64,000 nucleotides of DNA, taken from positions 1 through 64,000 of the forward strand of contig NZ_JABBDR010000073.1 in the NCBI RefSeq assembly GCF_018854495.1, written 5' to 3'. The translations under genes and the position numbers were made by a program. The notes under the pieces were generated by a model that saw only the letters and a program-made list of their open reading frames with translations, did no database searches and was not told the origin of the DNA. Positions 1-9,651 of this stretch are shown here, piece after piece (the first letter of the stretch is position 1; every line of letters starts with the position of its first letter). This DNA is from Acidithiobacillus ferruginosus. GTDB lineage: Bacteria > Pseudomonadota > Gammaproteobacteria > Acidithiobacillales > Acidithiobacillaceae.

Positions 1-102
1 GGGGTGTCTTCCATCCAGGAATGTCAAAGCGAGGTTCTGCATGCCCTCCGGGTAAAAAAACCAGCCGCGTCTCAGCAATTGACGCTGTTGTAGTGGAGCG
101 TT

Positions 103-1263
103 TTGAAATCGCTATTTTCAATATCAAGGAGTTGCGAGATTAACTGTCGAACTCGGGTGCCCCCATTACGATTTCCTGCGCTGGTGTTGACGCCACCGGC
201 ACAGACCGACACCCCGCTGTCGCCGGAACAAAAGACTTTTAACCGCCTCTCCCAGCAGATTGCCAAAGCCCGCCAGCAGATGAGCGATTGGGAATCTGCT
301 ATGGAGGCGACGCGACAGCGTGTGCTCAAAGACCTTCTGCCGTTGCGGGATCAGCATCTGCAATTGCGTATTCAGCTGCTGGCACAGCTGGACACCATCA
401 GTCTGACCCAGAAACTGGGGAAAGCGGATAGCGAGACCCTATCCCATATGATTGCCCGTTTGGCCGAGAACCTCATGACGGAATCCTCCGATCCACAGTT
501 GCAAGAAATACATGATCGGCATGGCGGCCCCGACGCAGAAGAACAGGCCATGTTCGCCGAGATGAAAGCGTCCATGGAGGATTTTTTCAACCTAAACCCT
601 GAAGCTGCGGGTGATGGGAAAGGGTCTTCAGAAAACCCAAAGGCATGGACGGAAGAGAAAACGCCACAAACGCAGTCACAGCGAGAAAGCCAACGTACCA
701 GACCCAAAACGGCCCGGCAAAAGGCGCAAGAAGCGCGTCAGGCAGAACAGGCTGGGCAGATCCACCAGTCCCTGCAGGGCATTTATCGGCGTTTGGTCAG
801 CGCCGTGCATCCCGACCGGGAGGCGGATCCGGTCATACGTGCCCAGAAAACGGCGCTGATGCAACGGATCAATCAGGCCTATGGGGAAAATGATCTCTTG
901 CAACTGCTGGCTCTCCAGCACGAGTTGGGCCTGATGGACGCGCAAGCGGTCCATAAGCTGGGCGATGCGCATTTGAAAAAGTATAACCAGGCTCTCAAGG
1001 AACATCTGGCCACTTTAAAAGGTAAAATGCAGGCACTTCAGCAGCATCTGGCCGGCAGTCTCGGGATACCCCTTTTTGCGATACACTCACCGCATGGTCT
1101 GTCGCGGGATATTCAGGAAACCATTCAGGCAACCAGACAGGACATTAGCGGATTACGGCAGGAGATGAAACGACTTGCGCAACCCGCCTACCTCAAACGC
1201 TGGATAAAGACTGCACGACGCGAATTGGCCTCGGAAGATTATATCGACGATGATTTTTTCTGA
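103..1263 (+). CDS. J-domain-like coiled-coil protein
   Basis: Role unknown; probably a cytosolic co-chaperone-like protein. The first two thirds are charged and helical, rich in Gln, Glu and Arg, and look coiled-coil. Around residues 220-265 there is a J-domain-like segment, YRRLVSAVHPDRE, with the HPD signature between two helices, followed by an Asn-Gln-Ala-Tyr stretch typical of J-domain helix III. The J-like unit is internal, not N-terminal as in DnaJ. The start is uncertain: a TTG at 103 has GGAG at 95-98, but the first ~28 residues (KSLFSISRSCEINC...) do not resemble the rest of the protein, so translation may begin later or the 5' end may be a rearrangement joint. No partner gene adjoins it. 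Confidence 0.6.
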   Translation: MKSLFSISRSCEINCRTRVPPLRFPALVLTPPAQTDTPLSPEQKTFNRLSQQIAKARQQMSDWESAMEATRQRVLKDLLPLRDQHLQLRIQLLAQLDTISLTQKLGKADSETLSHMIARLAENLMTESSDPQLQEIHDRHGGPDAEEQAMFAEMKASMEDFFNLNPEAAGDGKGSSENPKAWTEEKTPQTQSQRESQRTRPKTARQKAQEARQAEQAGQIHQSLQGIYRRLVSAVHPDREADPVIRAQKTALMQRINQAYGENDLLQLLALQHELGLMDAQAVHKLGDAHLKKYNQALKEHLATLKGKMQALQQHLAGSLGIPLFAIHSPHGLSRDIQETIQATRQDISGLRQEMKRLAQPAYLKRWIKTARRELASEDYIDDDFF

Positions 1264-1635
1264 TGCGAGGGCCAAAGCCACTAAAAATAGCGACCGTATA
1301 GTTGGGTGAATGGGCGGAATGCAGCTGCCGACCAACAGACTTCAACGGCGGCAGGGCAGCGGGAGCGGACATTCCCCTCTGGGCACAGAATGAGTAATAT
1401 CGACCAGAGGTGGACGTTCGGTGATGGCACCACGAACTACCGGAGTTCGGCCTAAGCGACATTTGTCTAACTAGGTTGAATGAGTCAGAATTGCTTTTAT
1501 AACCGTAATGCCAAAAGTGTACCATCAGCCCACATTCTCTAGTAACAGCAAGAATCTTACGCGGTCACTCGTCGATTTATAGATAAATGTCGGTCGTCCA
1601 AAGACGCAGCTAAAACCAAAAAGGTACGCACTAGC
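1264..1635. other. non-coding spacer left of the defence cassette
   Basis: About 370 bases without a convincing gene. It contains short degenerate phrases such as GGGTGAATGGGCGGAATG and GCGGACATTCC, similar in style to the spacer on the far side of the defence cassette, and one arm of the 13-bp inverted repeat described separately. No clear promoter or terminator was recognised. It is probably decayed mobile DNA or the flank of an acquired cassette. Confidence 0.4.
1440..1452. repeat. left arm of 13-bp inverted repeat flanking gajAB
   Basis: CCGGAGTTCGGCC here is the exact reverse complement of GGCCGAACTCCGG at 5257-5269. The pair encloses the two defence genes and nothing else. The match does not extend clearly beyond 13 bases, so it could mark cassette ends or be a short repeat common in such spacers. 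Confidence 0.5.
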
Positions 1636-3465
1636 ATGAAAGTCGCACGCGTCAAGATCGCCAATTTTCGGAGTATCAAGAGTGCCGAGCTACACTTTGA
1701 CGGGCATTGCCTCATCGTGGGCCCGAACAATGTCGGGAAGAGCACGATCTGCGAAGCCCTTGACCTGGTACTCGGGCCTGACCGGATTTCGAAGTTCCCG
1801 CCGGTCGAGGAGTTCGACTTCCACAACGCGCACTACCTAGCTCCGGCGGAGGTAGAGGGCGAAGAGCCGACGCCCGTGCCGATCAAGATCGAGGTCGTTC
1901 TCACGGACATCAATGCCGAGGTCGAGAACCGATGTGGTCAGCACCTTGAGTTCTGGCACACGGCTGAGAAGCGGCTCCTCAATGAAGGCGAGGCCGACGC
2001 CGCGAACCCACCTTTGGTTGTGAGCTGCTTGCGGTTGGAAACAGAGGCCGTTTATAACCCGGAAGAAGACGAGTTTGAGGCGAAGACTTGCTATTCGCAC
2101 AGCCCGAACTCCGAGCCCGGAGAGATGGACAAGGTCAGCAAGGAGGTCAAGCGCCTTTTCGGATTCCTGTACCTGCGGGCGGTTCGCACAGGTTCTCGCG
2201 CCTTGAGCCTAGAGCGTGGCTCGCTCCTTGATGTCATCCTGCGCCTCCGGGGGTCACGAGCTGGCTTGTGGGAGAAGGCGATTGAGCGCCTGCGCGCTCT
2301 AGACATCGAGAACGATGCGACTCACCTCCAGCCGGTGCTGAAATCAATCGAAGCACGGCTTGGACACTACATCGCATCCGACGTGGCCGGCAGGACCACA
2401 AAGCTGCACGTATCCCAGCTGACACGCGAGCATCTGCGTAAGACCATGGCGTTCTTCTTGGCGATGTCCAAGGATCAGACGCCGGTACCGTTCCAGCAAG
2501 TCGGCACAGGCACGCTAAATGTGTTAGTTCTTGCCCTCCTGTCGTTCATCGCCGAGCTAAAACCAGCATCAGTCATCTTCGCTATGGAAGAGCCGGAGAT
2601 TGCGGTGCCACCTCACACACAGCGACGGATCGCGGACTATCTGCTTCACAACACGACGCAGGCGTTCGCGACCTCGCACTCTCCTTATGTCATCGAGCGC
2701 TTCGAGCCAGAGCAAACGCTGCTGCTTTCACGTGGATCGGACTCCAGCGTTACCGCCAAGAAGGTGTCGGATGCAGGCGGCCTCAAGGGCAACGACTTTA
2801 AACGGTTTGCCAGGCGCGGCCTGACTGAATGCATGCTCGGCAGGGGGGCCATCATCGTGGAAGGATTAACGGAATTCCACGCCTTGCCGGTGGCAGCAAG
2901 AAAGTTGGAAGAAAGTGATGCCTCGCTCCAACCCCTCGACATTGCGGGCGCAGCTTTCTTCGACGCCGAGACCGAAAGCTCCATGCCGAAGTTCGGCACA
3001 TTCTTCAAGGCCCTCGGCCTCAAGACGTTCTCGTTTTACGACTTCATCCAGCGCCCACCAGACAAGAAAAAGCTGTTCACAGATGCGTTCGACGTGGATT
3101 TTGAGCATGTACATGCGGGTTTCGAGGCGCTGATCGTGAGCGAAATGTCCCTTGACCGGCTCTGGGCCTTCCTTGACGACTTACGTTCCTCTGGGGACAG
3201 CGGCCACTTCGAGATTCCTGCTATGCGACCCGTAGACGCGGACCTGAAGAAGCTTGCACTGTCAGCGCTGAAAAGCAGCAAAGGCGCCGGTTGGGCGGCC
3301 AGGCTTTTCGAGGGCAGTGCGGTGGCCGAATTGCCGGCTACGGTGACGGACTTTCTCAAGCAGGTCTACGCCGCGTTCCCGAAGCCTGTCGACATCCCAG
3401 TTGAAATTGCCGCCGGGGTTGTAACCGCTGAAGTTGCCGCAGCGCCGCCAGCTGCGGCAACTTGA
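1636..3465 (+). CDS. gajA: Gabija-like OLD-family ATPase/TOPRIM endonuclease
   Basis: Likely the nuclease subunit of a Gabija-type antiphage complex; in known Gabija, GajA is a nucleotide-sensing DNA nicking enzyme. The N-terminal ABC-type ATPase has Walker A GPNNVGKST at residues 29-37, Walker B IFAMEEPE near 315-321 and an H-loop TSHSPY with His348. A TOPRIM-like domain follows, with IIVEGLTE (Glu409) and SFYDF (Asp469); the second acidic residue of the usual DxD is not obvious. At 609 aa it is slightly longer than the reference GajA (about 580). The C-terminus ends in an Ala/Pro-rich tail. It lies 10 bases before the UvrD-like helicase, which supports the call; an OLD nuclease of a related system is the alternative. 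Confidence 0.8.
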   Translation: MKVARVKIANFRSIKSAELHFDGHCLIVGPNNVGKSTICEALDLVLGPDRISKFPPVEEFDFHNAHYLAPAEVEGEEPTPVPIKIEVVLTDINAEVENRCGQHLEFWHTAEKRLLNEGEADAANPPLVVSCLRLETEAVYNPEEDEFEAKTCYSHSPNSEPGEMDKVSKEVKRLFGFLYLRAVRTGSRALSLERGSLLDVILRLRGSRAGLWEKAIERLRALDIENDATHLQPVLKSIEARLGHYIASDVAGRTTKLHVSQLTREHLRKTMAFFLAMSKDQTPVPFQQVGTGTLNVLVLALLSFIAELKPASVIFAMEEPEIAVPPHTQRRIADYLLHNTTQAFATSHSPYVIERFEPEQTLLLSRGSDSSVTAKKVSDAGGLKGNDFKRFARRGLTECMLGRGAIIVEGLTEFHALPVAARKLEESDASLQPLDIAGAAFFDAETESSMPKFGTFFKALGLKTFSFYDFIQRPPDKKKLFTDAFDVDFEHVHAGFEALIVSEMSLDRLWAFLDDLRSSGDSGHFEIPAMRPVDADLKKLALSALKSSKGAGWAARLFEGSAVAELPATVTDFLKQVYAAFPKPVDIPVEIAAGVVTAEVAAAPPAAAT

Positions 3466-3475
3466 TCACAACCCA

Positions 3476-5224
3476 ATGGAAGTCTGCAACCTTCGCCAAC
3501 AGCTCTTAGATTGCGTGGGGCACGCCCTCGTGATCGGAGGGCCGGGGAGTGGCAAAACCACGATCGCCCTCAAGAAGGCGGTTATCCGCATCGGAGACGG
3601 GCTCGCCCCTGGTCAATCGGTGTTGTTTCTGAGTTTCTCCAGGGCTGCTGTGGCCCGGGTTGGCGAGGCAACACGACTGGAGGTTCCAAGGGCCCAGCGC
3701 GGGATGCTGAGCATGCAGACCTTTCACTCATTCTTCTGGTCGTTGCTCTCGGCACACGCATATCTGCTCGGTGCACCTAAGTCACTTCGCATCTTGCTGC
3801 CACAAGACGAGCAAGAGCGCTACGGGACGATCAAGTCGAGGGACCGCAACGAAGAGAACCCCGCATGGCTTGCATGGTTGGCTGAACGGGAACGATTGTT
3901 CAGGGAGGACGGACGGATCGCCTTCGACCTCTTCCCCGCCAATGCCGCGCAGTTGCTTGAGCGGAGCGAGCATGTGCGCAGACTCATCGCGCAGCGCCAC
4001 CCACTCATCATCGTGGACGAGGCACAGGACACGAACGAACATGCTTGGCGCTGCATCGAATTGCTGGCACCGGCCGCCCAGGTAATCTGCCTAGCGGACC
4101 TTGAGCAGCAGATATTCGACCATCTCCCCGGTATCGGGCCCGAGCGTATTAGTGCAATCAAGAGGTCATTGAACCCTCTGGAAATTGACCTCGGGTCCCA
4201 GAACCATCGCAGCGGTGGCACTGAGATCGCCACGTTCGGTCAAGACATTCTGCTGGGGAATGTTCGCGGATCGTCGTATGTAGGCGTCTCCTCCTTCTCG
4301 TACAATCCGAAGGTGCAAACTCAGAGCGCGGTGATGCGCATGTCGCTTGGAATGCTGCAGCGTGCCATCAGGAAGGCAACTGGGAAGTACGGCAAGAGTG
4401 TTGCGATCCTAACCCATTCAGGAGCGTCGGCCGCCAAAATATCGGCGGCACTGAACGCGGAACCGAAGCCTGTTCGTCACAAGCTGTCCTTCGATGAGGC
4501 GGAAGCGATGTTGACGGCTCGATTTGCTGCGTTCTTGCTAGAGCCGAAGCCAGCAGAAGATCGTCTACACGACCTCGCGACATCGCTTGAGTTGTTGGCG
4601 ATGGCGAAGCGCGCAAGTGGCCTGGCGGTCGCCAAACAGTGGCAGGCGTGGGCTTTGAAAGTGCGTAGCGGCAATGTGCCTACTGCGCATCTCGTTCAAT
4701 CGCTGTTGAGCGTGATGGACAATGTGCGCTCGCAAGGGTTCTCAGGCGATCCAGGGAAGGACTGGAACCGAATTAAGCGCTTACTGCGAGACGCTGTTGG
4801 CCAGGACTTGACGGATGTGGCGAAGAATCTCGACTACCTAGTGGCGTTCAATCGCGGAAAACGCATTAGCAGTGGACTTGGTGCGGCGTGGATGCGTGAC
4901 GGACAGTACACAGCGGCTCGTGAGGTACTCGACCTCGCCCTTGCGCAGGACCAGATTCTTGGCGGTATCGACGACCCGCCAGGCGTGCAAGTTATGACAG
5001 TGCACAAATCCAAGGGAAAGCAGTTTGATGGCGTCATCGTGGTTCGTGAGGGTCGGCACGATGGGCAGCAATTGGTTTCGTCGTTCGTTTGGTGGGGAGA
5101 CAGACCTCCGTACCACAGAAGTCGCAAGATACTTCGGGTGGCTATCACTAGAGCAAAAGCCCATACGCTTATGCTTGGCCCAATCTGGCCAGCATGTCCC
5201 ATCATTGGGCCTCATAATTTGTAG
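3476..5224 (+). CDS. gajB: Gabija-like UvrD/PcrA-family helicase
   Basis: Superfamily 1 helicase-like ATPase that would partner the upstream nuclease. The reading frame is open from 3434, but the ATG at 3476 is the better start: it lies 10 bases after the gajA stop and gives MEVCNLRQQLLDCVG just ahead of the Walker A motif. Motif I is GGPGSGKT (residues 21-28), motif II VDEAQDT (Asp181-Glu182), motif V VMTVHKSKGKQFDG and motif VI LRVAITRAKA (Arg559). Length is 582 aa, longer than the ~490-aa reference GajB but with all core motifs. Gabija combines this helicase with an OLD nuclease, which is exactly the pair seen. No third gene is attached on the same strand. Confidence 0.8.
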   Translation: MEVCNLRQQLLDCVGHALVIGGPGSGKTTIALKKAVIRIGDGLAPGQSVLFLSFSRAAVARVGEATRLEVPRAQRGMLSMQTFHSFFWSLLSAHAYLLGAPKSLRILLPQDEQERYGTIKSRDRNEENPAWLAWLAERERLFREDGRIAFDLFPANAAQLLERSEHVRRLIAQRHPLIIVDEAQDTNEHAWRCIELLAPAAQVICLADLEQQIFDHLPGIGPERISAIKRSLNPLEIDLGSQNHRSGGTEIATFGQDILLGNVRGSSYVGVSSFSYNPKVQTQSAVMRMSLGMLQRAIRKATGKYGKSVAILTHSGASAAKISAALNAEPKPVRHKLSFDEAEAMLTARFAAFLLEPKPAEDRLHDLATSLELLAMAKRASGLAVAKQWQAWALKVRSGNVPTAHLVQSLLSVMDNVRSQGFSGDPGKDWNRIKRLLRDAVGQDLTDVAKNLDYLVAFNRGKRISSGLGAAWMRDGQYTAAREVLDLALAQDQILGGIDDPPGVQVMTVHKSKGKQFDGVIVVREGRHDGQQLVSSFVWWGDRPPYHRSRKILRVAITRAKAHTLMLGPIWPACPIIGPHNL

Positions 5225-5911
5225 TGCGGCATCATCGCGGTGCGTATGACTGCAATGGCCGAACTCCGGGCGCTGACGATGCCCACCTTGAATGGCCGCT
5301 TTGGGTCATTTGCTTTCCGCTGCTGAATGACCGCAATCAGTCTGGACCCGCCCTTCGGCAGAAAAACTCTTCAGGAGGTATCTAACCAGAGAGGGTTCAG
5401 ATAAAAGTTTCACAAACTGTACACCATCTCACTCCAACCAGAAAGCTTCTGCACACACTCCTCACTGACATTCATCTTCCAACCCATGGCGCAGCAAGTA
5501 TCGTCAGGGGTTTGGACACTGAGGGCATAAGTTTCCAACCAGATTTTGCATATAGCACTAAAAAAACATTGCCGGTGATGAAGATCAGGCCTTCGAGCGG
5601 GATTTATGTCATCTTTAGATCGCGTTGCGTACGATTAGTGTTGTTATAAAACAATCATATAAAATCTCTAGCAACAGATTCAGTGTAGCGCCCGTGGTCT
5701 CATCATGCAAGATTCAGCCTGTTAAACAGCGCTGGTCATAAGTCAGTTTTCAGCAAAAATCAGCGTTTGGATTGTTGGCCTTTGAGAACCTCAGTGTTTC
5801 GCTAATGCGCATAATATTTCAACGGACTAATGATTCATATTCCGCGATATGGGGTGGTAAACACCTGGTGCTGACAGATGGCAAACGAATGACGCTGATT
5901 TACATTCCTGG
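5225..5911. other. non-coding spacer between defence cassette and hydrogenase locus
   Basis: About 690 bases without a gene I can support. The first ~120 bases carry the right arm of the 13-bp inverted repeat and phrases such as TGAATGGCCGCTTTGGGTCA and CTGCTGAATGACCGCAA, typical of decayed spacers around acquired cassettes. The rest is moderately AT-rich with no clear terminator for the leftward hydrogenase-accessory operon that ends at 5912. Confidence 0.4.
5257..5269. repeat. right arm of 13-bp inverted repeat flanking gajAB
   Basis: GGCCGAACTCCGG, exact reverse complement of 1440-1452. See the left arm. Confidence 0.5.
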
Positions 5912-7321
5912 TCAATCTTCCTGCGACTCCAACCCATCGAAGACGTAAATGCCTTGCCCCGCCTTCCGCCAGCGCAGCCAAAGCACATAAAAGATACCCA
6001 ACAGCAAAAACACTCCAACAGTCTGATCAATACCGGCCGCAATATATTTCGGGCCATAGATGAAGAACAGCACCTCCACAGCAGAAAGACTAATGATCAC
6101 GACCAACGATCCGAGCAGGAGACCGGCGTGGTGATGCGTCTTATAATGGTGCCGGACAGAGTGGTGCTGAATCAATAAAAAACGCATCATGTTGATCCCA
6201 TCCAGTAAGAATTCCGCAACCAGAAAGAACCCCGCTGCGCTCAGTGCCAGGTTGAAGAGGTTCCGCATATTGGGGAAGAAAACCTGCATGAGGACGACCG
6301 CCATCGCCAGCAGGATAGGCAGGATGATGGACCAGTGCGGTACGTGCCCACGATTCAGTCGACCCAGCCACCCTGGCATCACCTTATCCCGAGACATGGC
6401 GAAAAGGGCACGAGACAGGATGAAGGTGGTGAGCCAGAGGCTACCGGCGGTTGACGCAACAATCGCCACGCGCATCCATGGGAGGAATTGCGGGGAAACC
6501 GTTGCCGCCCAGAGACTCAGGGTATCACTGGTGTTTTGCAACCGTTCGAGCGGCACTTGATGTAGGAGCAAGGGCCAGATCAGCAGGTAGTAAAGCACCA
6601 CGCTCACGGCTCCGATAATTCCTCCCCATCCCGGGGTGATACGCGGTTTTCTGGATTCTTCTGAGGCGTAAGAGTCGATTTCCCATCCGTCCACGATGGT
6701 GGCGGCCACTACCATGCAGACAATGACGCCGGCCCAGTGAATATGGCTGAGGGAAAATGAGCCAGCCCCCACTGCGGGCGGTCCCCAATGGGAATACCCA
6801 ACAATCGCCATGAAGGCGACGGATACGATTTCGATGTACAGAAATATCTGCGTAACCCTGGCGGTGATGTGCGCCCCGAATAACAAAACTCCCGCCGCAA
6901 ACAATGCCCAGAACGTGGCCCCAACAATTTGCAGTCCGGTGCCGGGGTGCGGTACTCCCAGTGCGCCCAGCGTGAACTGCGCTGCCGGAATCAGTATTGG
7001 TGGGATCGACCAGAAATAGGCCATGATCACGATCCATGCCTGAAAATTCGAGTAATCGATGCCCATTATCTGCCGGGACCAGTGATAGGAGGCTCCGGCA
7101 TTGGGAAAATGTTGATTCAGCGACAGGAATATCCAGGAACACAGAATGAAGGGTATGGCAATCAGCACGATCGCCAAAGGCACCTCTGCGCCTGCTGCCT
7201 GGACCATGGCCGACCCCGCCGCCGCCACGCTGAAGATAGGGGCCACGCTGGAGATGGACAGACTGGACAAATCAACAAACTGAAATGTCTTGTGTAGCGT
7301 CTGACGGGCATCCGCAGGCAT
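5912..7321 (-). CDS. APC-superfamily amino-acid permease
   Basis: Integral inner-membrane transporter, probably for an amino acid or related amine; substrate not predictable. The 469-aa product has about 12 hydrophobic segments, beginning at LSSLSISSVAPIFSVAAAGS, which resembles the conserved TM1 of APC transporters, and a charged C-terminus. The ATG at 7321 is preferred over upstream codons because AAGGAGG lies just ahead of it. It begins 26 bases after the hypB stop and is the last gene of the hydrogenase maturation operon, so it is probably cotranscribed with hyp genes. Permeases are not standard hyp-operon members, so its role in hydrogenase physiology is unknown. Confidence 0.8.
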   Translation of the reverse strand: MPADARQTLHKTFQFVDLSSLSISSVAPIFSVAAAGSAMVQAAGAEVPLAIVLIAIPFILCSWIFLSLNQHFPNAGASYHWSRQIMGIDYSNFQAWIVIMAYFWSIPPILIPAAQFTLGALGVPHPGTGLQIVGATFWALFAAGVLLFGAHITARVTQIFLYIEIVSVAFMAIVGYSHWGPPAVGAGSFSLSHIHWAGVIVCMVVAATIVDGWEIDSYASEESRKPRITPGWGGIIGAVSVVLYYLLIWPLLLHQVPLERLQNTSDTLSLWAATVSPQFLPWMRVAIVASTAGSLWLTTFILSRALFAMSRDKVMPGWLGRLNRGHVPHWSIILPILLAMAVVLMQVFFPNMRNLFNLALSAAGFFLVAEFLLDGINMMRFLLIQHHSVRHHYKTHHHAGLLLGSLVVIISLSAVEVLFFIYGPKYIAAGIDQTVGVFLLLGIFYVLWLRWRKAGQGIYVFDGLESQED

Positions 7322-7347
7322 GACAGCCTCCTTAGACACAAGGCAGA

Positions 7348-8250
7348 TCAGGAACCCGACAACAGTTTTCCTGCCTCCGACAAAGCCTGGTTTCGGCGCG
7401 CACGCAACCAGGCAAACCATGGTTCCAGCCCTGTTCCCGTGGTGGCGGAAATCTGCAGCACCTCGGCATGATGCGCTACTTCGTGCAAGTAACCGAGGCA
7501 ACGTTCCAGGTCGAAGGAGAGATAGGGCAATAGATCGATCTTATTGATCAGAATTAAGTCCGCGCCGTGAAACATGTGGGGGTATTTTGCTGGTTTGTCT
7601 TCGCCCTCGGTGACCGCCAGAATGACCACCCGTGCGGCTTCACCGAGATCAAAGAGAGCCGGACACACCAAGTTTCCGACGTTTTCGATGAAGACGACGG
7701 AACCGGTAGCCGGGTCAATCTCCCGCAGTCCCTGCGCTACCATATCCGCTTCCAGATGACAGCCTTGGCCGGTATTGATCTGCACCACATTGCAACCCGC
7801 CTGGCGTATGCGTTCTGCATCGTGGGTGGTTTCCTGATCGCCCTCCACGACCGCCAAGAGAAACTCGTCCGCCAGCTCTGCCAAGGTTTTTTCCAGCAGG
7901 GTCGTCTTCCCGGCGCCAGGTGAACTCATGAGATTCAGGGAAAACACGCCCCGTCCTGCCAGCCAGCCACGATTGCGTTCCGCAAGGCGATCATTTTTGT
8001 CCAGAATACGGGCCTCCAGAGATACCAGGTGGCCATCCTCGTCCTTCGGTACATGGGGATGAGAGTGAGAGTGGGAGCCTGTACTACCGTGGGTATGCGC
8101 ATGCTCCATTTCATCATCATGCCGGTGCTCTTGGATATATCCGGGCATATCACCCGATGATTCCAGAGTATCCGGATCCGCCCGCCCCGCAACATCCAGG
8201 CGCGTTATCCGCGTTTGCGCTCCATCGGAGCAACCACAGGTTTTACACAT
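7348..8250 (-). CDS. hypB: hydrogenase nickel incorporation GTPase HypB
   Basis: Delivers Ni to the active site of the hydrogenase large subunit with HypA, at the cost of GTP. The protein starts MCKTCGC, the N-terminal high-affinity nickel motif, followed by a His-rich segment (residues ~44-70, HSHSHPH) for nickel storage and then the SIMIBI GTPase with SSPGAGKTT and the Asp/Glu and NKIDLL motifs. At 300 aa it is a full-length long HypB. The ATG at 8250 shares one base with the hypA stop (TGATG), implying translational coupling; an upstream in-frame start would lie inside hypA. Confidence 0.95.
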   Translation of the reverse strand: MCKTCGCSDGAQTRITRLDVAGRADPDTLESSGDMPGYIQEHRHDDEMEHAHTHGSTGSHSHSHPHVPKDEDGHLVSLEARILDKNDRLAERNRGWLAGRGVFSLNLMSSPGAGKTTLLEKTLAELADEFLLAVVEGDQETTHDAERIRQAGCNVVQINTGQGCHLEADMVAQGLREIDPATGSVVFIENVGNLVCPALFDLGEAARVVILAVTEGEDKPAKYPHMFHGADLILINKIDLLPYLSFDLERCLGYLHEVAHHAEVLQISATTGTGLEPWFAWLRARRNQALSEAGKLLSGS

Positions 8251-8579
8251 CACTGCACCTCCATATCCTTGATGTTGAGTTCCTTGCCGGCCACACAGAT
8301 CAGGTCGCCTGCACCACACGAACAACGTCCAAATACTTGCCGCAGAGGGACACGTTTGCCACAGGACCGGCATTCGCCCTCACCGGGAATCTCCAGCACT
8401 TCAAGATCCGCCCCCTCCAGCGCTGTGCCCTGACTGCACACATCGAAGCAAAAGCGGATGGACTCCGGCACTACCCCCGATAACAACCCCACTTCCAGCC
8501 GTACCCGGATCACCTTGCGACCACGGGCCTGCTCGCTGCAGATGGAGACAATGTTGCGGGTGATCCCAAGTTCGTGCAT
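8250..8579 (-). CDS. hypA: hydrogenase maturation nickel chaperone HypA
   Basis: Small zinc protein that works with HypB to insert nickel. It begins MHELGI, giving the nickel-binding His2-Glu3, and has two CxxC zinc pairs, CRSCGK and CSCGAGDL, in the C-terminal half. At 109 aa it is normal length. It follows hypE by 13 bases and overlaps hypB by one base. Confidence 0.95.
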   Translation of the reverse strand: MHELGITRNIVSICSEQARGRKVIRVRLEVGLLSGVVPESIRFCFDVCSQGTALEGADLEVLEIPGEGECRSCGKRVPLRQVFGRCSCGAGDLICVAGKELNIKDMEVQ

Positions 8580-8592
8580 CTCGGTTCCTCAT

Positions 8593-9651
8593 CTAACAGA
8601 TTCGTGGCAACTGTTCGCCCACCAACATGTCAACGATGCGCTCACCGCCGAAATGGCTGCTCAGCACGACCCTTCCGGGGGGCCCCGCGAGCACCTCGCC
8701 GATCACTCCGGCGTAGGTGCCTTCCGGGCAGGAGCGTAGCGCATCCAGAGCAGCCCCGGCCTCTTCCTTTGGCACGACTGCAAGGAGTTTGCCTTCGTTG
8801 GCCAGATAGAGTGGGTCCAGGCCGAGCACTTCGCAGATACCTCTGACCACAGGGCGGACGGGAATGCTATCCTCCACAATGCGCATGCCTACGCCAGCCC
8901 CCGCAGCAAATTCGTTGAGCACTGTGGCCAAGCCACCGCGAGTTACGTCGCGGATGCAGCGGGTGCCTGGTGCTGCCATCAGCAGCGCGGCGATGATCCC
9001 ATTCAGAGGCTGGCAATCGCTTTCCACATCGGCGTCCAGGGACAGATCGCCGCGCGCCTTCAAAATGGCAGCGCCATGATCCCCCAGGTGACCATTCAAC
9101 AGCAGTTGGTCACCCGGTCGGATCCGTGCGATCTCCAGATGAACACCTGTTGGAATGATTCCAATGCCAGCGGTATTAATAAACATCTTGTCCGCGCTGC
9201 CCCGGGGCACCACTTTGGTGTCCCCTGTGACAATCCTGACCCGCGCTGCCTGTGCTGCCTGTGCCATGCTGCACATCATTTTCTCCAGAATAGTGAAGGG
9301 CAGCCCCTCTTCGAGAATCAACGAGCAACTCAACACAATGGGCCGTGCGCCGCCCACCGCCAGATCGTTTACGGTACCATTGACGGCCAGCGTGCCGATG
9401 TCGCCGCCCGGAAAGCTGAGGGGATCGACAACATATGAATCCGTGGTGAAAGCGATCTGGCCACCTGTTCCAAGGGTTTCCAGCACATCAATGCGGGCTT
9501 GATCCTCCAGAGGCGTGGCACTGGAGGCACCCAGGGCGGGCAAAATCAATCCTTCGATCAGATCTCGCATGGCCTTGCCACCACTGCCATGGGAAAGGTT
9601 GACTACATTACCATGAGGTCTTTTGACGCGTGGTTGCAGATTTGCAGCCAT
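8593..9651 (-). CDS. hypE: hydrogenase maturation carbamoyl dehydratase HypE
   Basis: Converts the carbamoyl group received from HypF into cyanide on its C-terminal cysteine, for the NiFe active site. The PurM/SelD-like fold is recognisable (LSHGSGGKAM near the N-terminus, GDTKVVPRG, DVTRGGLATVLNE) and the protein ends PRIC, the signature C-terminus carrying the modified Cys352. Start ATG at 9651 overlaps the hypD stop by one base. Confidence 0.95.
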   Translation of the reverse strand: MAANLQPRVKRPHGNVVNLSHGSGGKAMRDLIEGLILPALGASSATPLEDQARIDVLETLGTGGQIAFTTDSYVVDPLSFPGGDIGTLAVNGTVNDLAVGGARPIVLSCSLILEEGLPFTILEKMMCSMAQAAQAARVRIVTGDTKVVPRGSADKMFINTAGIGIIPTGVHLEIARIRPGDQLLLNGHLGDHGAAILKARGDLSLDADVESDCQPLNGIIAALLMAAPGTRCIRDVTRGGLATVLNEFAAGAGVGMRIVEDSIPVRPVVRGICEVLGLDPLYLANEGKLLAVVPKEEAGAALDALRSCPEGTYAGVIGEVLAGPPGRVVLSSHFGGERIVDMLVGEQLPRIC

